Shown here: in pieces, positions 51,891 through 61,908 of the stretch
Numbering within the stretch: position 1 is the stretch's first letter
Layout: every line of letters begins with the position of its first letter
NCBI RefSeq assembly: GCF_001205715.1
Contig: NZ_AQQZ01000009.1
Location: forward strand, 1 to 64,000
DNA length: 64,000 nucleotides
Direction of reading: 5' to 3'
Source of the DNA: Pseudaestuariivita atlantica
Lineage (GTDB): Bacteria; Pseudomonadota; Alphaproteobacteria; Rhodobacterales; Rhodobacteraceae
Made by a program: the position numbers and the translations under genes
Notes under the pieces: model-generated
Told to the model about the DNA's origin: nothing
The model's database searches: none
What the model saw: only the letters and a program-made list of their open reading frames with translations

Positions 51891-54029
51891 ATGCGCGCGC
51901 TCCGCCATATCGCCGCCGCCTTGCTGGCCGCCTGCCTCGCCCTGCCGCTGGCCGCGCAGGATGCAGGCCCGCCACCGTCGCAATCGGCGCTGCTGGTGGC
52001 CGACGCGGTGCTGCTGGAAGGCGAGACCCGCCTGATCGCCACCGGCAACGTGCAGGCCCTGCAGGACGGCACGATCCTTTATGCGTCGCGCGTGATCTAT
52101 GACCGGACGACCGACACGATCATCATCGAAGGCCCGATCCGCATCGAGGATCCGAACGGCACGATCCTGATCGCCGACCAGGCGGAGCTGAGCCAGGACC
52201 TGCAGAACGGCATCCTGAACGGCGCGCGGGTGGTGCTGGACCAGCAATTGCAACTGGCCGCCGCGCAGCTTCAGCGCGTCGGAGGGCGCTACACGCAGCT
52301 GAGCAAGGTCGCCGCGACCTCGTGCCAGGTCTGCGGGCCGAACGCCGTGCCCCTGTGGCAGATCCGCGCCAAGCGCGCGGTGCACGACCAGGAAGCGCGG
52401 CAGGTGTATTTCGAGAACGCGCAGTTCCGCGTGCTGGACCTGCCGGTGTTCTACCTGCCGCGCCTGCGCCTGCCCGACCCGACGCTGAAACGCGCGCGCG
52501 GCTTCCTGTTCCCCTCGATCCGGCAAACCTCGCTTCTGGGTCTGGGGATCAAGGTGCCCTACTTCATCCCGATCGGCGATCACCGCGACCTGACGATCAC
52601 GCCCTACCTGTCGCAGAACACGCGCACCTTCGAATTGCGCTACCGGCAGGCGTTCCGCGCGGGCCGGGTCGAGTTCAACGGCGCGATTTCCAACGACACG
52701 CTGAAACCCGACACGCGGGCCTACCTGTTCGGGGAAGGCTCGTTTGACCTGAACCGCGATTTCAAACTGGCCTTCGATGTCGAGGTGGTGAGCGACCGCA
52801 CCTACCTTGACGATTACGATTACGGCGGCAAAAGCCGGCTCGACAGCGAGGTCGCGCTGACGCGGGTGTCGCGGGACGCGCTGTTCGACGCGCGGCTGGT
52901 CCATTTCCAGTCGCTGCGTGCGGGGGAGGACAACACCCTGATCCCGTCGATCGCGGGTGATCTGGTCTACCAGCGCCGGTACTTCCCCATGGGGCCGCGC
53001 GGCGGCGAATTGCGGTTGGACCTTGCCGGGCACAGCCACTACCGCTCGTCCACGACGGATATCCTTGGCCGCGACGTGTCGCGCATGACCGGCGCGTTCA
53101 GCTGGCGCAACCGATGGACGCTGCCAGGCGGGCTGCGTGCCGGCCTGACCGGAGAGCTGGCCTTCGACGCCACCGCGACCGAGCAGGACAGCACCCGCAC
53201 CCCGACCACGTCGGACCTGAGCCCCGCCGCCGCCGTCGAACTGCGCTGGCCGTGGACCATGCGCGCGGCGAACGGCGCGCGGCACCTGATCGAACCGGTC
53301 GCCATGATCGGCTGGACGGGCGGCGAGCGGCCCGACACGGCCAACGACGAAAGCGACCGCGTCGAATTCGACGAGGGGAACCTGTTGTCCCTGTCGCGCT
53401 TCCCCGCGACCGACCGCCGCGAGCGCGGCAGGCAAGCCGCCGTGGGCGTGCGCTGGCTGATGCATGACGCCGACGGGTGGAGCACCGGCCTGACCGTGGC
53501 GCGGGTCTTCCGCGACACGGCAGACCCCGAATTCAGCCGGTCTTCGGGCCTTGGCGGGACGTCGTCGGACTGGCTGATCGCCGGGCAGATCCGCAGCCAG
53601 GGCGGGTTGAGTTTCACCGCGCGCGGCCTGCTCGACAGCGATCAGCGCTTTTCCAAGGCCGAGGCACGGGCAGACCTGCTGAACGACCGCTGGAACCTCG
53701 GCGCGTCCTACGTCCTGCTGGTGCAGGACCCGGCGGAAAACCGCGCCTCCGCGATCTCGGAATGGTCGCTCGACGGGGCCTATCGCGTCACCCGGTATTG
53801 GACGGTGTCCACCGACTTCCGCTATGATCTGGTTTCGGACCAGTTCGCGCGGGCCGAGGTGGGGCTTGGATACCAAAACGAATGCGTCGAGGTTGATTTT
53901 TCCGCCCAGCGCAGATTTACCTCGTCCTCGAACGCGACCCCGTCGACCTCGTTCGGGCTGACGGTGGCGCTGAAAGGGTTCAGCACGGGCGGCAGCGCCC
54001 GCGATTACCGACGGTCGTGCAAGTACTGA
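51891..54029 (+). CDS. lptD: LPS assembly protein LptD
   Basis: The 712-residue outer-membrane protein has a signal peptide (cleavage after about 22, ALPLAA-QDAG), an OstA-like beta-jellyroll (about 35-180, ADAVLLEGETRLIATGNVQ) and a long beta-barrel. Cysteines are seen at SCQVCGPN (after the N-terminal domain) and near the C-terminus (NECVEVDF and RRSCKY), consistent with the disulfides that link N-domain and barrel. It inserts LPS in the outer leaflet with LptE. It belongs to the lptF-rsmA operon. Confidence 0.94.
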   Translation: MRALRHIAAALLAACLALPLAAQDAGPPPSQSALLVADAVLLEGETRLIATGNVQALQDGTILYASRVIYDRTTDTIIIEGPIRIEDPNGTILIADQAELSQDLQNGILNGARVVLDQQLQLAAAQLQRVGGRYTQLSKVAATSCQVCGPNAVPLWQIRAKRAVHDQEARQVYFENAQFRVLDLPVFYLPRLRLPDPTLKRARGFLFPSIRQTSLLGLGIKVPYFIPIGDHRDLTITPYLSQNTRTFELRYRQAFRAGRVEFNGAISNDTLKPDTRAYLFGEGSFDLNRDFKLAFDVEVVSDRTYLDDYDYGGKSRLDSEVALTRVSRDALFDARLVHFQSLRAGEDNTLIPSIAGDLVYQRRYFPMGPRGGELRLDLAGHSHYRSSTTDILGRDVSRMTGAFSWRNRWTLPGGLRAGLTGELAFDATATEQDSTRTPTTSDLSPAAAVELRWPWTMRAANGARHLIEPVAMIGWTGGERPDTANDESDRVEFDEGNLLSLSRFPATDRRERGRQAAVGVRWLMHDADGWSTGLTVARVFRDTADPEFSRSSGLGGTSSDWLIAGQIRSQGGLSFTARGLLDSDQRFSKAEARADLLNDRWNLGASYVLLVQDPAENRASAISEWSLDGAYRVTRYWTVSTDFRYDLVSDQFARAEVGLGYQNECVEVDFSAQRRFTSSSNATPSTSFGLTVALKGFSTGGSARDYRRSCKY

Positions 54030-54062
54030 CATGACCGCGACACATCTGAGGGGAGAGCGCAG

Positions 54063-55328
54063 ATGACACAGCACCGCCAGTTTCTCGCCGGCCTGATCAT
54101 GGCCTTGGCGATGGTGGTCGGCGGCGCGGGCATGGCCGCGGCGCAGAATGCCTTTTCGACCGCCATCCGGGTCAATGACGGCGCGATCACCTATTTCGAG
54201 CTGGAACAGCGCGCCCGCATGCTGGCCCTGCTGCGCGCGCCCGGCGATCCGCAGGAAGTCGCGCGGGAGCAGCTGATCGACGACCGCCTGCGCGTGCAGG
54301 CCGCCCGCGCCAACGGCATCAACCCCTCGCGCGCCGAGATCGAGGAGGGCATGGCCGAATTCGCGGGCCGCGCCAACCTCACGACCAAGGAATTCGTGAA
54401 GGCGCTCGCCTCGGGCGGCGTCGAAGAGGAAACCTTCCGCGATTTCGTGGAAGCCGGCCTGGCATGGCGATTGCTGGTGCGCCAGCGCTTCGGCGCGCGC
54501 GCCCAGCCGTCCGAGGGCGAAATCGACCGCGCGCTCAGCAATACCGGCGGGTCCTCGAACATCCGCGTGCTGATATCGGAACTGATCATGCCCGCCCCGC
54601 CCCCGCAGGCGCAGGCCGTTCTGCAACGCGCGCAGCGCATCGCCGCCTCGGGGTCCGAGGCCGAGTTCTCCCGCGCCGCGCGCCGCTTTTCCGCGACGCC
54701 CACGCGCCGCAGCGGCGGCCGTCTGCCGTGGCAGAACCTGTCGGACCTGCCCCCGGCGCTGCAACCGATCATCCTCGGCCTTGCGCCGGGCGAGATCACC
54801 GCGCCTTTGCAGATCCCCAACGCCGTGGCCCTCTTCCAGCTGCGCGCGATCGAGGAAGGCGCCTATAACGCGCCAAGCTATGCCGCGGTCGAATACGCGA
54901 CCTATTACATCCCCGGCGGGCGGTCCGACGCCGCGCTGGCCGAAGCCCGCCGCGTCAGCCGCCGCGTCGACCGCTGCGATGACCTTTACGGCATCAACAA
55001 GGGCCAGCCGGACGAGCGGCTGGAACGCACCAGCCTCGCGCCCGACAAGATCCCGACCGACGTCGCGTTCGAACTGTCCAAGCTCGACCCCGGCGAGACG
55101 TCCTATGCACTGACCCGCGCCGAGGGGCAGACGCTTGTCTTCCTGATGCTCTGCGGACGGACCACGGCATTGCCCGAGGTCGAGGCCGCGCCCGAGGTGG
55201 CCGACGGCGCGGATGCCGCCCCTTCGGCGCGCGAGGAGATCACGCTGGGACTGCGCAACCGGCGGCTGACGACCTTTGCCGACAGCTACCTTGCGCAATT
55301 GCGGGCCGACGCGCGCATCCGCGAATGA
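54063..55328 (+). CDS. surA: SurA-type periplasmic peptidyl-prolyl isomerase/chaperone
   Basis: A 421-residue exported protein with a signal peptide (cleavage after about 27, AGMAAAQ). A SurA N-terminal chaperone domain (INDGAITYFELEQR-like VNDGAITYFELEQRARML; DRLRVQAARANGI) comes next, followed by at least one parvulin-like domain (VLISELIMPAPPPQ to LRAIEEGA) and a second degenerate unit. It supports folding of beta-barrel proteins such as LptD, encoded just upstream. The stop overlaps pdxA as ATGA. Sequence similarity to E. coli SurA is moderate; the name rests on architecture and operon position. Confidence 0.85.
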   Translation: MTQHRQFLAGLIMALAMVVGGAGMAAAQNAFSTAIRVNDGAITYFELEQRARMLALLRAPGDPQEVAREQLIDDRLRVQAARANGINPSRAEIEEGMAEFAGRANLTTKEFVKALASGGVEEETFRDFVEAGLAWRLLVRQRFGARAQPSEGEIDRALSNTGGSSNIRVLISELIMPAPPPQAQAVLQRAQRIAASGSEAEFSRAARRFSATPTRRSGGRLPWQNLSDLPPALQPIILGLAPGEITAPLQIPNAVALFQLRAIEEGAYNAPSYAAVEYATYYIPGGRSDAALAEARRVSRRVDRCDDLYGINKGQPDERLERTSLAPDKIPTDVAFELSKLDPGETSYALTRAEGQTLVFLMLCGRTTALPEVEAAPEVADGADAAPSAREEITLGLRNRRLTTFADSYLAQLRADARIRE

Positions 55329-56308
55329 ACGTGGCGGCGGTCCCGCCGGTCGTCGCGGTCAGTTGCGGCGATCCGTCGGGCATCGGGCCGGAACTGGCCG
55401 TGAAGGCGCGGGCGGCGCTGGGGCCGTCCCTGCCCTTCGTCTGGATCGGCGATCCGGCCCACTTGCCGCACGGCGCGGCGGTCGCCGAGGTCACCCGCCC
55501 CGCCGATGCGCTGTCGGTGCCGGGGGACCACCTGCCCGTGATGCCCCTTTCATTTGCCGCGCCGGCCCGGCCCGGCAAGCCCGACCCCGCGAACGCGGCG
55601 GGCGTGATCGCGTCCATCGATCGGGCCGTCGCGCTGGTTCGGCAGGGCGAGGCATCGGCCGTTTGCACCCTGCCCATTGCCAAGAAGGTGCTGCAGGACG
55701 GGGCGGGGTTCGCCTATCCGGGCCATACCGAGTACCTCGCCGCGCTTGGCGGGGTGGAGCGCAGCGTGATGATGCTGGCCTCCGACCGCCTGCGCTTGGT
55801 GCCGGTCACGATCCATATCCCGCTGGCCGAGGTGCCTGCCGCCCTCACGCCAGAGCTTCTGGAAGACACCCTGCGCATCACCGCGTCCGGGCTGGCGGCC
55901 CGCTTCGGCATCGCGCGCCCGCGTATCGCGGTGGCCGGGCTGAACCCGCATGCGGGCGAAGGCGGCAAGATGGGCCGGGAAGAGATCGACCTGATCGCCC
56001 CCGTGCTCGACCGCCTGCGGGCCGAGGGGATGGACCTGACCGGCCCCCTGCCCGCCGACACGATGTTCCACGCCGCCGCGCGCGCGGGCTATGACGTGGC
56101 GGTCTGCATGTACCACGACCAGGCGCTGATCCCGATCAAGGCGCTCGATTTCGACCGGGGCGTGAACGTGACGCTGGGCCTGCCCTTCGTGCGCACCTCT
56201 CCCGATCACGGCACCGCCTTCGACATCGCAGGTCAGGACCGCGCCAACCCGTCCTCGACGATCGAGGCGCTGAAACTGGCCGCGCGCATGTCGGGGAGCG
56301 GATCGTGA
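55325..56308 (+). CDS. pdxA: 4-hydroxythreonine-4-phosphate dehydrogenase
   Basis: The 327-residue NAD-dependent enzyme of the DXP-dependent vitamin B6 pathway. Motifs are VAVSCGDPSGIGPEL, the metal-binding histidine in YPGHTEYLA, GLNPHAGEGGKMG, and MYHDQALIPIKALDFDRGVNVTLGLP (quoted in part: CMYHDQALIPIKAL). TSPDHGTAFDIAG lies near the end. It overlaps surA by 4 bp and precedes rsmA by 30 bp, the widespread surA-pdxA-rsmA order. Confidence 0.96.
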   Translation: MNVAAVPPVVAVSCGDPSGIGPELAVKARAALGPSLPFVWIGDPAHLPHGAAVAEVTRPADALSVPGDHLPVMPLSFAAPARPGKPDPANAAGVIASIDRAVALVRQGEASAVCTLPIAKKVLQDGAGFAYPGHTEYLAALGGVERSVMMLASDRLRLVPVTIHIPLAEVPAALTPELLEDTLRITASGLAARFGIARPRIAVAGLNPHAGEGGKMGREEIDLIAPVLDRLRAEGMDLTGPLPADTMFHAAARAGYDVAVCMYHDQALIPIKALDFDRGVNVTLGLPFVRTSPDHGTAFDIAGQDRANPSSTIEALKLAARMSGSGS

Positions 56309-56338
56309 CCGCCCCTGCCCGACGGACCCGGACCCATC

Positions 56339-57172
56339 ATGGCGATTGACGACCTTCCTCCCCTGCGCGCGGTGATCGCGGAACACGGGCTCAGTGCGCG
56401 CAAGGCGCTGGGGCAGAACTTCCTGCTGGACCTGAACCTGACCGCCAAGATCGCCCGCGCGGCGGGCGACCTGACCGGCGCGGACGTGCTGGAAGTCGGA
56501 CCGGGGCCCGGAGGGCTGACGCGCGGGCTGCTCGCCTCGGGCGCGCGGCGTGTACTGGCGGTGGAGAAGGACGCGCGCTGCCTGCCCGCGCTGGCCCAGA
56601 TCGCCGCCGCCTATCCCGGCCGGCTGGAGGTGATCGAAGGCGACGCGCTCGACATCGACCCGCTGGACCACCTGACGCCGCCCTACAAGGTGGTGGCGAA
56701 CCTGCCCTACAACGTGGGGACCGAACTGCTGATCCGCTGGCTGACGCCTGAGAGCTGGCCGCCTGCATGGTCCAGCCTGACGCTGATGTTCCAGCGCGAG
56801 GTGGCGGAACGTATCGTGGCGCAGCCGGGATCGAAGGCCTATGGCCGCCTCGCCATCCTTGCCCAGTGGCGGGCGGACGCGCAGATCGCGCTGACCCTCC
56901 CACCCGAGGCGTTCACCCCGCCGCCCAAGGTCTCAAGCGCGGTGGTGCATCTGACGGCGCTGCCCGAACCGCGTTACCCGGCGGATCCGGCGGTGCTGGA
57001 ACGGGTGGTGGCGCGCGCCTTCAACCAGCGGCGCAAGATGCTGCGCGCGGCGCTGAAGGGGCTTGCCCCGGATATCGAGGATCGGTTGCGCGCGGCGGGC
57101 ATCGCACCGACCGAACGCGCGGAACAGGTCCCGCTGGAGGCGTTCTGCGCGCTGGCGCGAACGCTCTCCTGA
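56339..57172 (+). CDS. rsmA: 16S rRNA dimethyladenosine transferase
   Basis: RsmA/KsgA of 277 residues dimethylates A1518 and A1519 near the 3' end of 16S rRNA. It shows [15 protein letters not shown], the SAM motif [16 protein letters not shown], the acidic GDALDIDPL, and the catalytic NLPY in [14 protein letters not shown]. The C-terminal helical domain follows ([15 protein letters not shown]). It ends the forward operon that starts at lptF and converges on the DUF4167 gene with a 11-bp gap. Confidence 0.96.
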   Translation: MAIDDLPPLRAVIAEHGLSARKALGQNFLLDLNLTAKIARAAGDLTGADVLEVGPGPGGLTRGLLASGARRVLAVEKDARCLPALAQIAAAYPGRLEVIEGDALDIDPLDHLTPPYKVVANLPYNVGTELLIRWLTPESWPPAWSSLTLMFQREVAERIVAQPGSKAYGRLAILAQWRADAQIALTLPPEAFTPPPKVSSAVVHLTALPEPRYPADPAVLERVVARAFNQRRKMLRAALKGLAPDIEDRLRAAGIAPTERAEQVPLEAFCALARTLS

Positions 57173-57183
57173 AACGCTGACTG

Positions 57184-57774
57184 TTACTCGGCTGCCTCGG
57201 GCGCGCCGCCGTCACCCTTGGGCGCATCATCCGATGATGCGTCACCCTTGGGCGCGGGTTTGCGCGACGACCGGCTGCGCGAACGCTTCGGCTTGGCATC
57301 GGCGTTCTCGGGCGTCTCGACAAGACCGCTGTCGCCATCGGACCCGCCAGACGTGAATTCGAGAACGTCGGGTTGCGGAGCCTCCGCCGGATCGGGCTGG
57401 CCGCCTTCGTTGCCGCCACCGCCCTGCTGGCCGTTCGATTCGCGTTCCTGCCGTTCGGCGCGGTCGCGGTCGCGCTGCGCCTGCCGCTCGCGGTTCTGGC
57501 GTTCCTGCTCTTCGCGGCGGGCATCCTGCTCTTTCTGGGCCTCGCCCAGCATGCGCAGGTAATGTTCGGCGTGTTGCTGGAAGTTTTCCGTCGCGACACG
57601 GTCACCGGACAGCTGCGCGTCACGCGCAAGCTGGTTGTACTTGTCGATGATCTGCTGCGGCGTACCGCGCACCTTGCCCTCGGGGCCTGAACTGTCGAAC
57701 ACGCGGTTGACGACATTTCCGACAGAGCGGTTGCGGTTTCCCTTGGACCGCGAACGTGACTTCGATGATCTCAT
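57184..57774 (-). CDS. DUF4167 domain protein
   Basis: The 196-residue protein has a basic start (MRSSKSRSRSKGNRNRSVG), then the DUF4167 core with VNRVFDSSGPEGKVRGTP and QQIIDKYNQLARDAQLSGD. A highly charged coiled coil follows (QERQNRERQAQRDRDRAER), ending in an acidic low-complexity tail. DUF4167 proteins are typical of Alphaproteobacteria and are usually near prmC. The basic head and coiled coil suggest nucleic-acid or ribosome association, but no function is established to my knowledge. Confidence 0.9.
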   Translation of the reverse strand: MRSSKSRSRSKGNRNRSVGNVVNRVFDSSGPEGKVRGTPQQIIDKYNQLARDAQLSGDRVATENFQQHAEHYLRMLGEAQKEQDARREEQERQNRERQAQRDRDRAERQERESNGQQGGGGNEGGQPDPAEAPQPDVLEFTSGGSDGDSGLVETPENADAKPKRSRSRSSRKPAPKGDASSDDAPKGDGGAPEAAE

Positions 57775-58025
57775 GCGATTTGGGCAGCCTTGTTGCGTTA
57801 TCCTGACCCGCGCCTTGCGAAAGCAGCCTACGAAGCGTCGGGGAAGTCGAGCGGGTCGGAAGCGGTAGTGCGCAGGACCCTTGCGTCGGACAAGTGACTG
57901 TGTAGGCAAGTTTCCCCGAATGTAAAAGGCAAAAGTGCCGAAATGGACGGATTGTGTGGGATTTCCGCCATGATCGGTCGGCATCCTGCGGCAAGTGATG
58001 CCGTTTGCGCCGGTCCCGGCCCCTG

Positions 58026-58856
58026 TCAGCCGCTGGCGCGGATCGCCCGGACGACCCGGTCGCGCCCATCGAGATCGCTGAGGATGCGCGTCTCGAATCC
58101 TTCGCCAAGAAAGATCGCGCAGACGTCGGCGCCCTGCGACGCGCCGATTTCGACAAGGATCGTCCCGCCGGGCGCAAGCCGGATCGCGGCCCCCGCCGCG
58201 ATGGCGTGATAGGCGCTCAGCCCGTCGCCTTCATCGGTCAGCGCCATGCGCGGCTCGTGCGCCAGTTCGGGCGCAAGCTCGGCCATCTCGGCCTCGGCGA
58301 TATAGGGCGGATTCGATACGATCAGGTCGAACTGATCGGTCACCCCGTCGAACCAGTAGGTCGCGCGGATATCGGCCCGCGCCGCGACACCGTGGGCGAC
58401 CGCGTTGGCGCTGGCCACGAGGCAGGCGGCTTCGGACAGGTCGGTGCCTACGCCGACCGCGTGCTCCCGTTCGGCCAGCAGGGTGACAAGGATCGCGCCC
58501 GACCCGGTGCCAAGGTCCAGCACGCTGGCAAACGGCAGGGCCAGCGCGGCCTCGACCAGCGTTTCCGTCTCGGGCCGGGGGTCGAGCACCTGCGGCGTCA
58601 CCTGGAAGCGGCGGCCATAGAACTCCCGCGCGCCGGTCAGGTGGCTGACCGGCCGCCGCGCGGCGCGCTGTGCCACGAGGTGAGCAAAGCGTTCGGCCAC
58701 CGTGTCGGGCAGCGGTTCGGGCGCCATCAGGGTCACGCGGGTCGCGTCGACGCCCGCGGCATGGGCCAGCAGGCGGCGGGCGTCGCGGGCGGGATCGGGC
58801 ACCTCGGCCTCGGCCAGTCGCGCCGCGGCCTGCGCAAGGGCCTGCGCGGCGGTCAC
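58026..58856 (-). CDS. prmC: release factor glutamine methyltransferase
   Basis: PrmC/HemK of 276 residues methylates the GGQ glutamine of release factors, including PrfA encoded directly upstream. It shows an N-terminal helical domain, [20 protein letters not shown], the SAM motif [16 protein letters not shown], and the catalytic NPPY in [14 protein letters not shown]. The start is GTG, with a 4-bp overlap (GTGA) with prfA. Substrate and enzyme are thus cotranscribed. Confidence 0.95.
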   Translation of the reverse strand: MTAAQALAQAAARLAEAEVPDPARDARRLLAHAAGVDATRVTLMAPEPLPDTVAERFAHLVAQRAARRPVSHLTGAREFYGRRFQVTPQVLDPRPETETLVEAALALPFASVLDLGTGSGAILVTLLAEREHAVGVGTDLSEAACLVASANAVAHGVAARADIRATYWFDGVTDQFDLIVSNPPYIAEAEMAELAPELAHEPRMALTDEGDGLSAYHAIAAGAAIRLAPGGTILVEIGASQGADVCAIFLGEGFETRILSDLDGRDRVVRAIRASG

Positions 58857-59911
58857 ACCGCCTCCATCGCCGCCAACTGGCGGGCCTGCGCGTCGGCGGT
58901 CAGGGCGTCGATCACCTCGTCCAGGTCGCCCTGCATCACCGCGTCCAGCTTGTAGAGCGTGAGGTTGATCCGGTGATCAGTCATCCGACCCTGCGGGAAG
59001 TTGTAGGTGCGGATGCGTTCCGACCGGTCGCCCGACCCGACCTGCGACGCACGATCTTCGGACCGTTCACTGTCGATCCGCTGGCGTTCGGCATCGTAGA
59101 GCCGCGTGCGCAACACCTGCATCGCGATCTCGCGGTTGCGGTGCTGGCTCTTCTCGCTCGACGTGACGACGATGCCCGTCGGAAGGTGGGTGATCCGCAC
59201 CGCGGAATCGGTGGTGTTGACGTGCTGCCCGCCCGCGCCAGACGACCGCATCGTGTCGATGCGGATGTCTTCATTGCGGATCTCGATATCCACGTCCTCC
59301 GCCTCGGGCAGGACGGCGACCGTCGCGGCAGAGGTATGGATGCGCCCGCCCGATTCCGTGGCCGGCACGCGTTGCACCCGGTGCACGCCGCTTTCGAACT
59401 TGAGCCGCGCAAAGACATCCTGCCCGGTCACGTGGGCCACGACCTCCTTGATGCCGCCCAGCTCGGTCGCCTGTTCCTCGAGGATCTCGAACTTCCAGCC
59501 CCGCGCCTCGGCATAGCGCTGGTACATGCGCAGAAGGTCGCCCGCGAAGAGCGCCGCCTCTTCCCCGCCGGTGCCGGGGCGGATTTCCACCATGGCGGGG
59601 CGGGCATCGGCGGCGTCGCGCGGCAACAGCGCCAGTTGCAGGGCGTGTTCGGCCTCGGGCAGCGCGGATCTGAGCGCCGGAAGCTCCTCCCGCGCCAGTT
59701 CGCCCATGTCGGGGTCGTCCAGCATCTCCTCGGCATCCGCGATGTCCGACACCAGCCTGCGATAAGCCGCGATCTGCTCCACCACCGGCTTCAACTCGGA
59801 ATATTCCCGCGCCAGTTTGGCGATGTCGGCCCCTGCCGCGCCTTCGGCCATCTGCGCTTCGAGGAACTCGAACCGCTGGGTGATCTGGTGGAGGGTATCG
59901 GCGGGGATCAT
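58853..59911 (-). CDS. prfA: peptide chain release factor 1
   Basis: The 352-residue RF1 terminates translation at UAA and UAG. The stop-codon reading PAT tripeptide lies in [15 protein letters not shown], and the peptidyl-transferase GGQ is in [17 protein letters not shown]. The first domain is the usual helical hairpin ([18 protein letters not shown]). No programmed frameshift is apparent (that is a feature of RF2). First gene of the prfA-prmC pair. Confidence 0.97.
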   Translation of the reverse strand: MIPADTLHQITQRFEFLEAQMAEGAAGADIAKLAREYSELKPVVEQIAAYRRLVSDIADAEEMLDDPDMGELAREELPALRSALPEAEHALQLALLPRDAADARPAMVEIRPGTGGEEAALFAGDLLRMYQRYAEARGWKFEILEEQATELGGIKEVVAHVTGQDVFARLKFESGVHRVQRVPATESGGRIHTSAATVAVLPEAEDVDIEIRNEDIRIDTMRSSGAGGQHVNTTDSAVRITHLPTGIVVTSSEKSQHRNREIAMQVLRTRLYDAERQRIDSERSEDRASQVGSGDRSERIRTYNFPQGRMTDHRINLTLYKLDAVMQGDLDEVIDALTADAQARQLAAMEAV

Positions 59912-59975
59912 GGCCCTGCGGTGTGGGCCAAGCGCGGGGACTGGTCAAGAGGCGCGGCTGTGGTATCCTGCGCCC

Positions 59976-60281
59976 ATGCAACACCGCATCGCGATAACAT
60001 CGTGCGGCCTCGCCCTGGCGGGACTGCTGACGACGGGCGTCTCGGCGGACGTGACCGGGCCGAACGGCAGGACGATCGATTGCTACTGCACCGACCGCAC
60101 CGGCGGGCGCATCGAACTGGGACAGACGATCTGCATGCAGGTCGACGGGCGCATGTTCATGGCGCAATGCCAGATGTCGCTGAACGTGCCGATGTGGCGC
60201 GAGGTGGCCGAGGGCTGCCTGTCCTCAGCCCTGCCGCAATCGCTCCAGCCAGCCGTCGATCCGCTTGGCGTTGACGGATAG
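59976..60281 (+). CDS. small secreted cysteine-containing protein
   Basis: A 101-residue protein with a signal peptide (about 1-24, ending TTGVSA). The mature part has five cysteines, including CYC in IDCYCTDRTGG, one in GQTICMQVDG, one in AQCQMSLNVP and one in EGCLSS. The central part could be stabilised by disulfides. No family is recognised. Its last 57 bases overlap the end of the converging DUF1499 gene, so the C-terminus PQSLQPAVDPLGVDG is antisense to that protein's end. Confidence 0.65.
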   Translation: MQHRIAITSCGLALAGLLTTGVSADVTGPNGRTIDCYCTDRTGGRIELGQTICMQVDGRMFMAQCQMSLNVPMWREVAEGCLSSALPQSLQPAVDPLGVDG

Positions 60282-60641
60282 GTCCGACTGCCCGAACCGC
60301 AGCCGCCCGAACACGCGCAGTCGCCCCTGCGCGTAATCGACGGTCGTGTAATCGGGAAAGCCCCAGAAGGCCGACCGGGTGATGTAGGTCACCTTGTTTT
60401 CATCCACCGATCCCGCCAGCACCTGCGTGCGCGGCGTGTCGCGGATGATGGCATCCAGCGCCACGAAATCCTCGCGCGGGGCGGTCAGCACGCGCACCGC
60501 ACCGCCCGAGAGGTTGGTATCCTCGGTCTGGGTCGGCGTCGCGTGCCAGCGGTCGGGATCACTGGGCGCAAGCCGGATATAGAGCATGAGAGCCGCGAGC
60601 GCGGCGGCGATGAGCAGCAGGATCTTCATGACCCGAGACAT
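60225..60641 (-). CDS. DUF1499 family membrane-anchored protein
   Basis: A 138-residue protein with an N-terminal membrane anchor or signal (ILLLIAAALAALMLYI) and a DUF1499 domain containing RTQVLAGSVDENKVTYITRS and FPDYTTVDYAQGRLRVFGR. The ATG at 60629 (MKILLLIA) is a possible alternative start. DUF1499 proteins are widespread and uncharacterised. The gene overlaps the opposite-strand secreted protein gene by 57 bp at the 3' ends. Confidence 0.82.
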   Translation of the reverse strand: MSRVMKILLLIAAALAALMLYIRLAPSDPDRWHATPTQTEDTNLSGGAVRVLTAPREDFVALDAIIRDTPRTQVLAGSVDENKVTYITRSAFWGFPDYTTVDYAQGRLRVFGRLRFGQSDLSVNAKRIDGWLERLRQG

Positions 60642-60686
60642 AGGGCGCAGGGGCGGCGGTGAAAAGGCGCGACCGCGCGGACCGGC

Positions 60687-61850
60687 TCAGCCCGCGGGCT
60701 GAGCGACCTCTACCAGCCGGGCGAAGAACGACGCGCCCACCGGCGCGATGCGGTCGTTGAAATCGTAATCGGTGTTGTGCAGCGCCGCGCTTTCGCCCTG
60801 GCCGAGGAACAGGTAGGCGCCGGGACGTGCCTCCAGCATGTAGGCGAAATCCTCCGCCCCCATCTCCCGCCCCGCCGCGTCGTCGACGGCACCGTCGCCC
60901 GCGACCTCGCGCGCGACATCGGCGGCAAAGGCGGCGCGCCCGGCATCGTTGACCGTGGCGGGATAGCCCTCTTCGATCCGCAGGGTGGCCGTCACGCCAT
61001 AGGACGCGGCCTGCCCGTCGACGATGGCCTGCAGCCGGTCAAACACCATCTGCCGAACGTCCGCGTCGAAGGTGCGGATCGTGCCGTTCAGGTAGGCCGT
61101 GCCGGGAATGACGTTGTCGACCGTGCCTGTGTGGATCTGGGTGACCGACACCACCAGGTCGCCCAGCCCGTGACGGTTGCGGCTGACGATGGTCTGGATC
61201 GCGGTGGCGATGCCGCAGGCGGCGACCACCGGATCGCGCGTCTCGTTCGGGTAGGCCCCGTGTCCGCCCTGCCCGTCTATGTCGATGTGAAACGTGTCGA
61301 CCGCCGCCATGATCGGGCCGGGCTTGGTCTGGAAACGGCCCTCGGCCACGTTGGGCGTGTTGTGCAGCGCAAAGACCTGCGCGATGTCGAACCGGTCCAT
61401 GATGCCTTCGTCCACCATCACGCCCGCCCCTCCGCCACCCTCTTCCGCCGGCTGGAAGATCAGCGCGACCCGGCCCGCGAAATTGCGCGTCCCGGCGAGG
61501 TAGCGCGCGGCCCCCAGCAGCATCGTTGTGTGCCCGTCATGGCCGCAGGCATGCATCGCGCCGGGGCGGGTCGAGGCATGGTCGAGCCCCGTCGTCTCCT
61601 CCATCGGCAGGGCGTCCATGTCCGCCCGCAGCCCGATCGTCGGCCCCTCGCCCCTGCCCTCGATGATCGCCACGATACCCGTCTCGGCGATGCCTTCGTG
61701 GATCTCGGTGATGCCGAACTCCCGCAAGCGTTCGGCCACGAAGGCGGCGGTGTCGTGGCAGGCGAACTGCAATTCGGGGATCTTGTGCAGATGCCTACGC
61801 CACGCGGTCATGTCCTCGGCATAGGCGGCGATGCGGTTGATGACGGGCAT
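60687..61850 (-). CDS. M20 family amidohydrolase/peptidase
   Basis: The 387-residue enzyme is of the hippurate hydrolase/IAA-amino acid hydrolase group. Metal-site motifs are MHACGHDGHTTMLLGAAR, FQPAEEGGGGAGVM and GREMGAEDFAYML. The dimerisation domain has GQGGHGAYPNETRDP. Such enzymes remove N-acyl groups (hippurate, N-acetyl amino acids). The ATG at 61850 gives MPVINRIAAYAEDMTAWRRHLH, the typical N-terminus; the upstream extension is unsupported. It is divergent from mazG with 58 bp between starts. Confidence 0.92.
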   Translation of the reverse strand: MPVINRIAAYAEDMTAWRRHLHKIPELQFACHDTAAFVAERLREFGITEIHEGIAETGIVAIIEGRGEGPTIGLRADMDALPMEETTGLDHASTRPGAMHACGHDGHTTMLLGAARYLAGTRNFAGRVALIFQPAEEGGGGAGVMVDEGIMDRFDIAQVFALHNTPNVAEGRFQTKPGPIMAAVDTFHIDIDGQGGHGAYPNETRDPVVAACGIATAIQTIVSRNRHGLGDLVVSVTQIHTGTVDNVIPGTAYLNGTIRTFDADVRQMVFDRLQAIVDGQAASYGVTATLRIEEGYPATVNDAGRAAFAADVAREVAGDGAVDDAAGREMGAEDFAYMLEARPGAYLFLGQGESAALHNTDYDFNDRIAPVGASFFARLVEVAQPAG

Positions 61851-61908
61851 GGACACGGGCCTCCGGCTGGCTAGGGTGCCACCGAACACCGAACCGCGAG
61901 GCAGCGCA

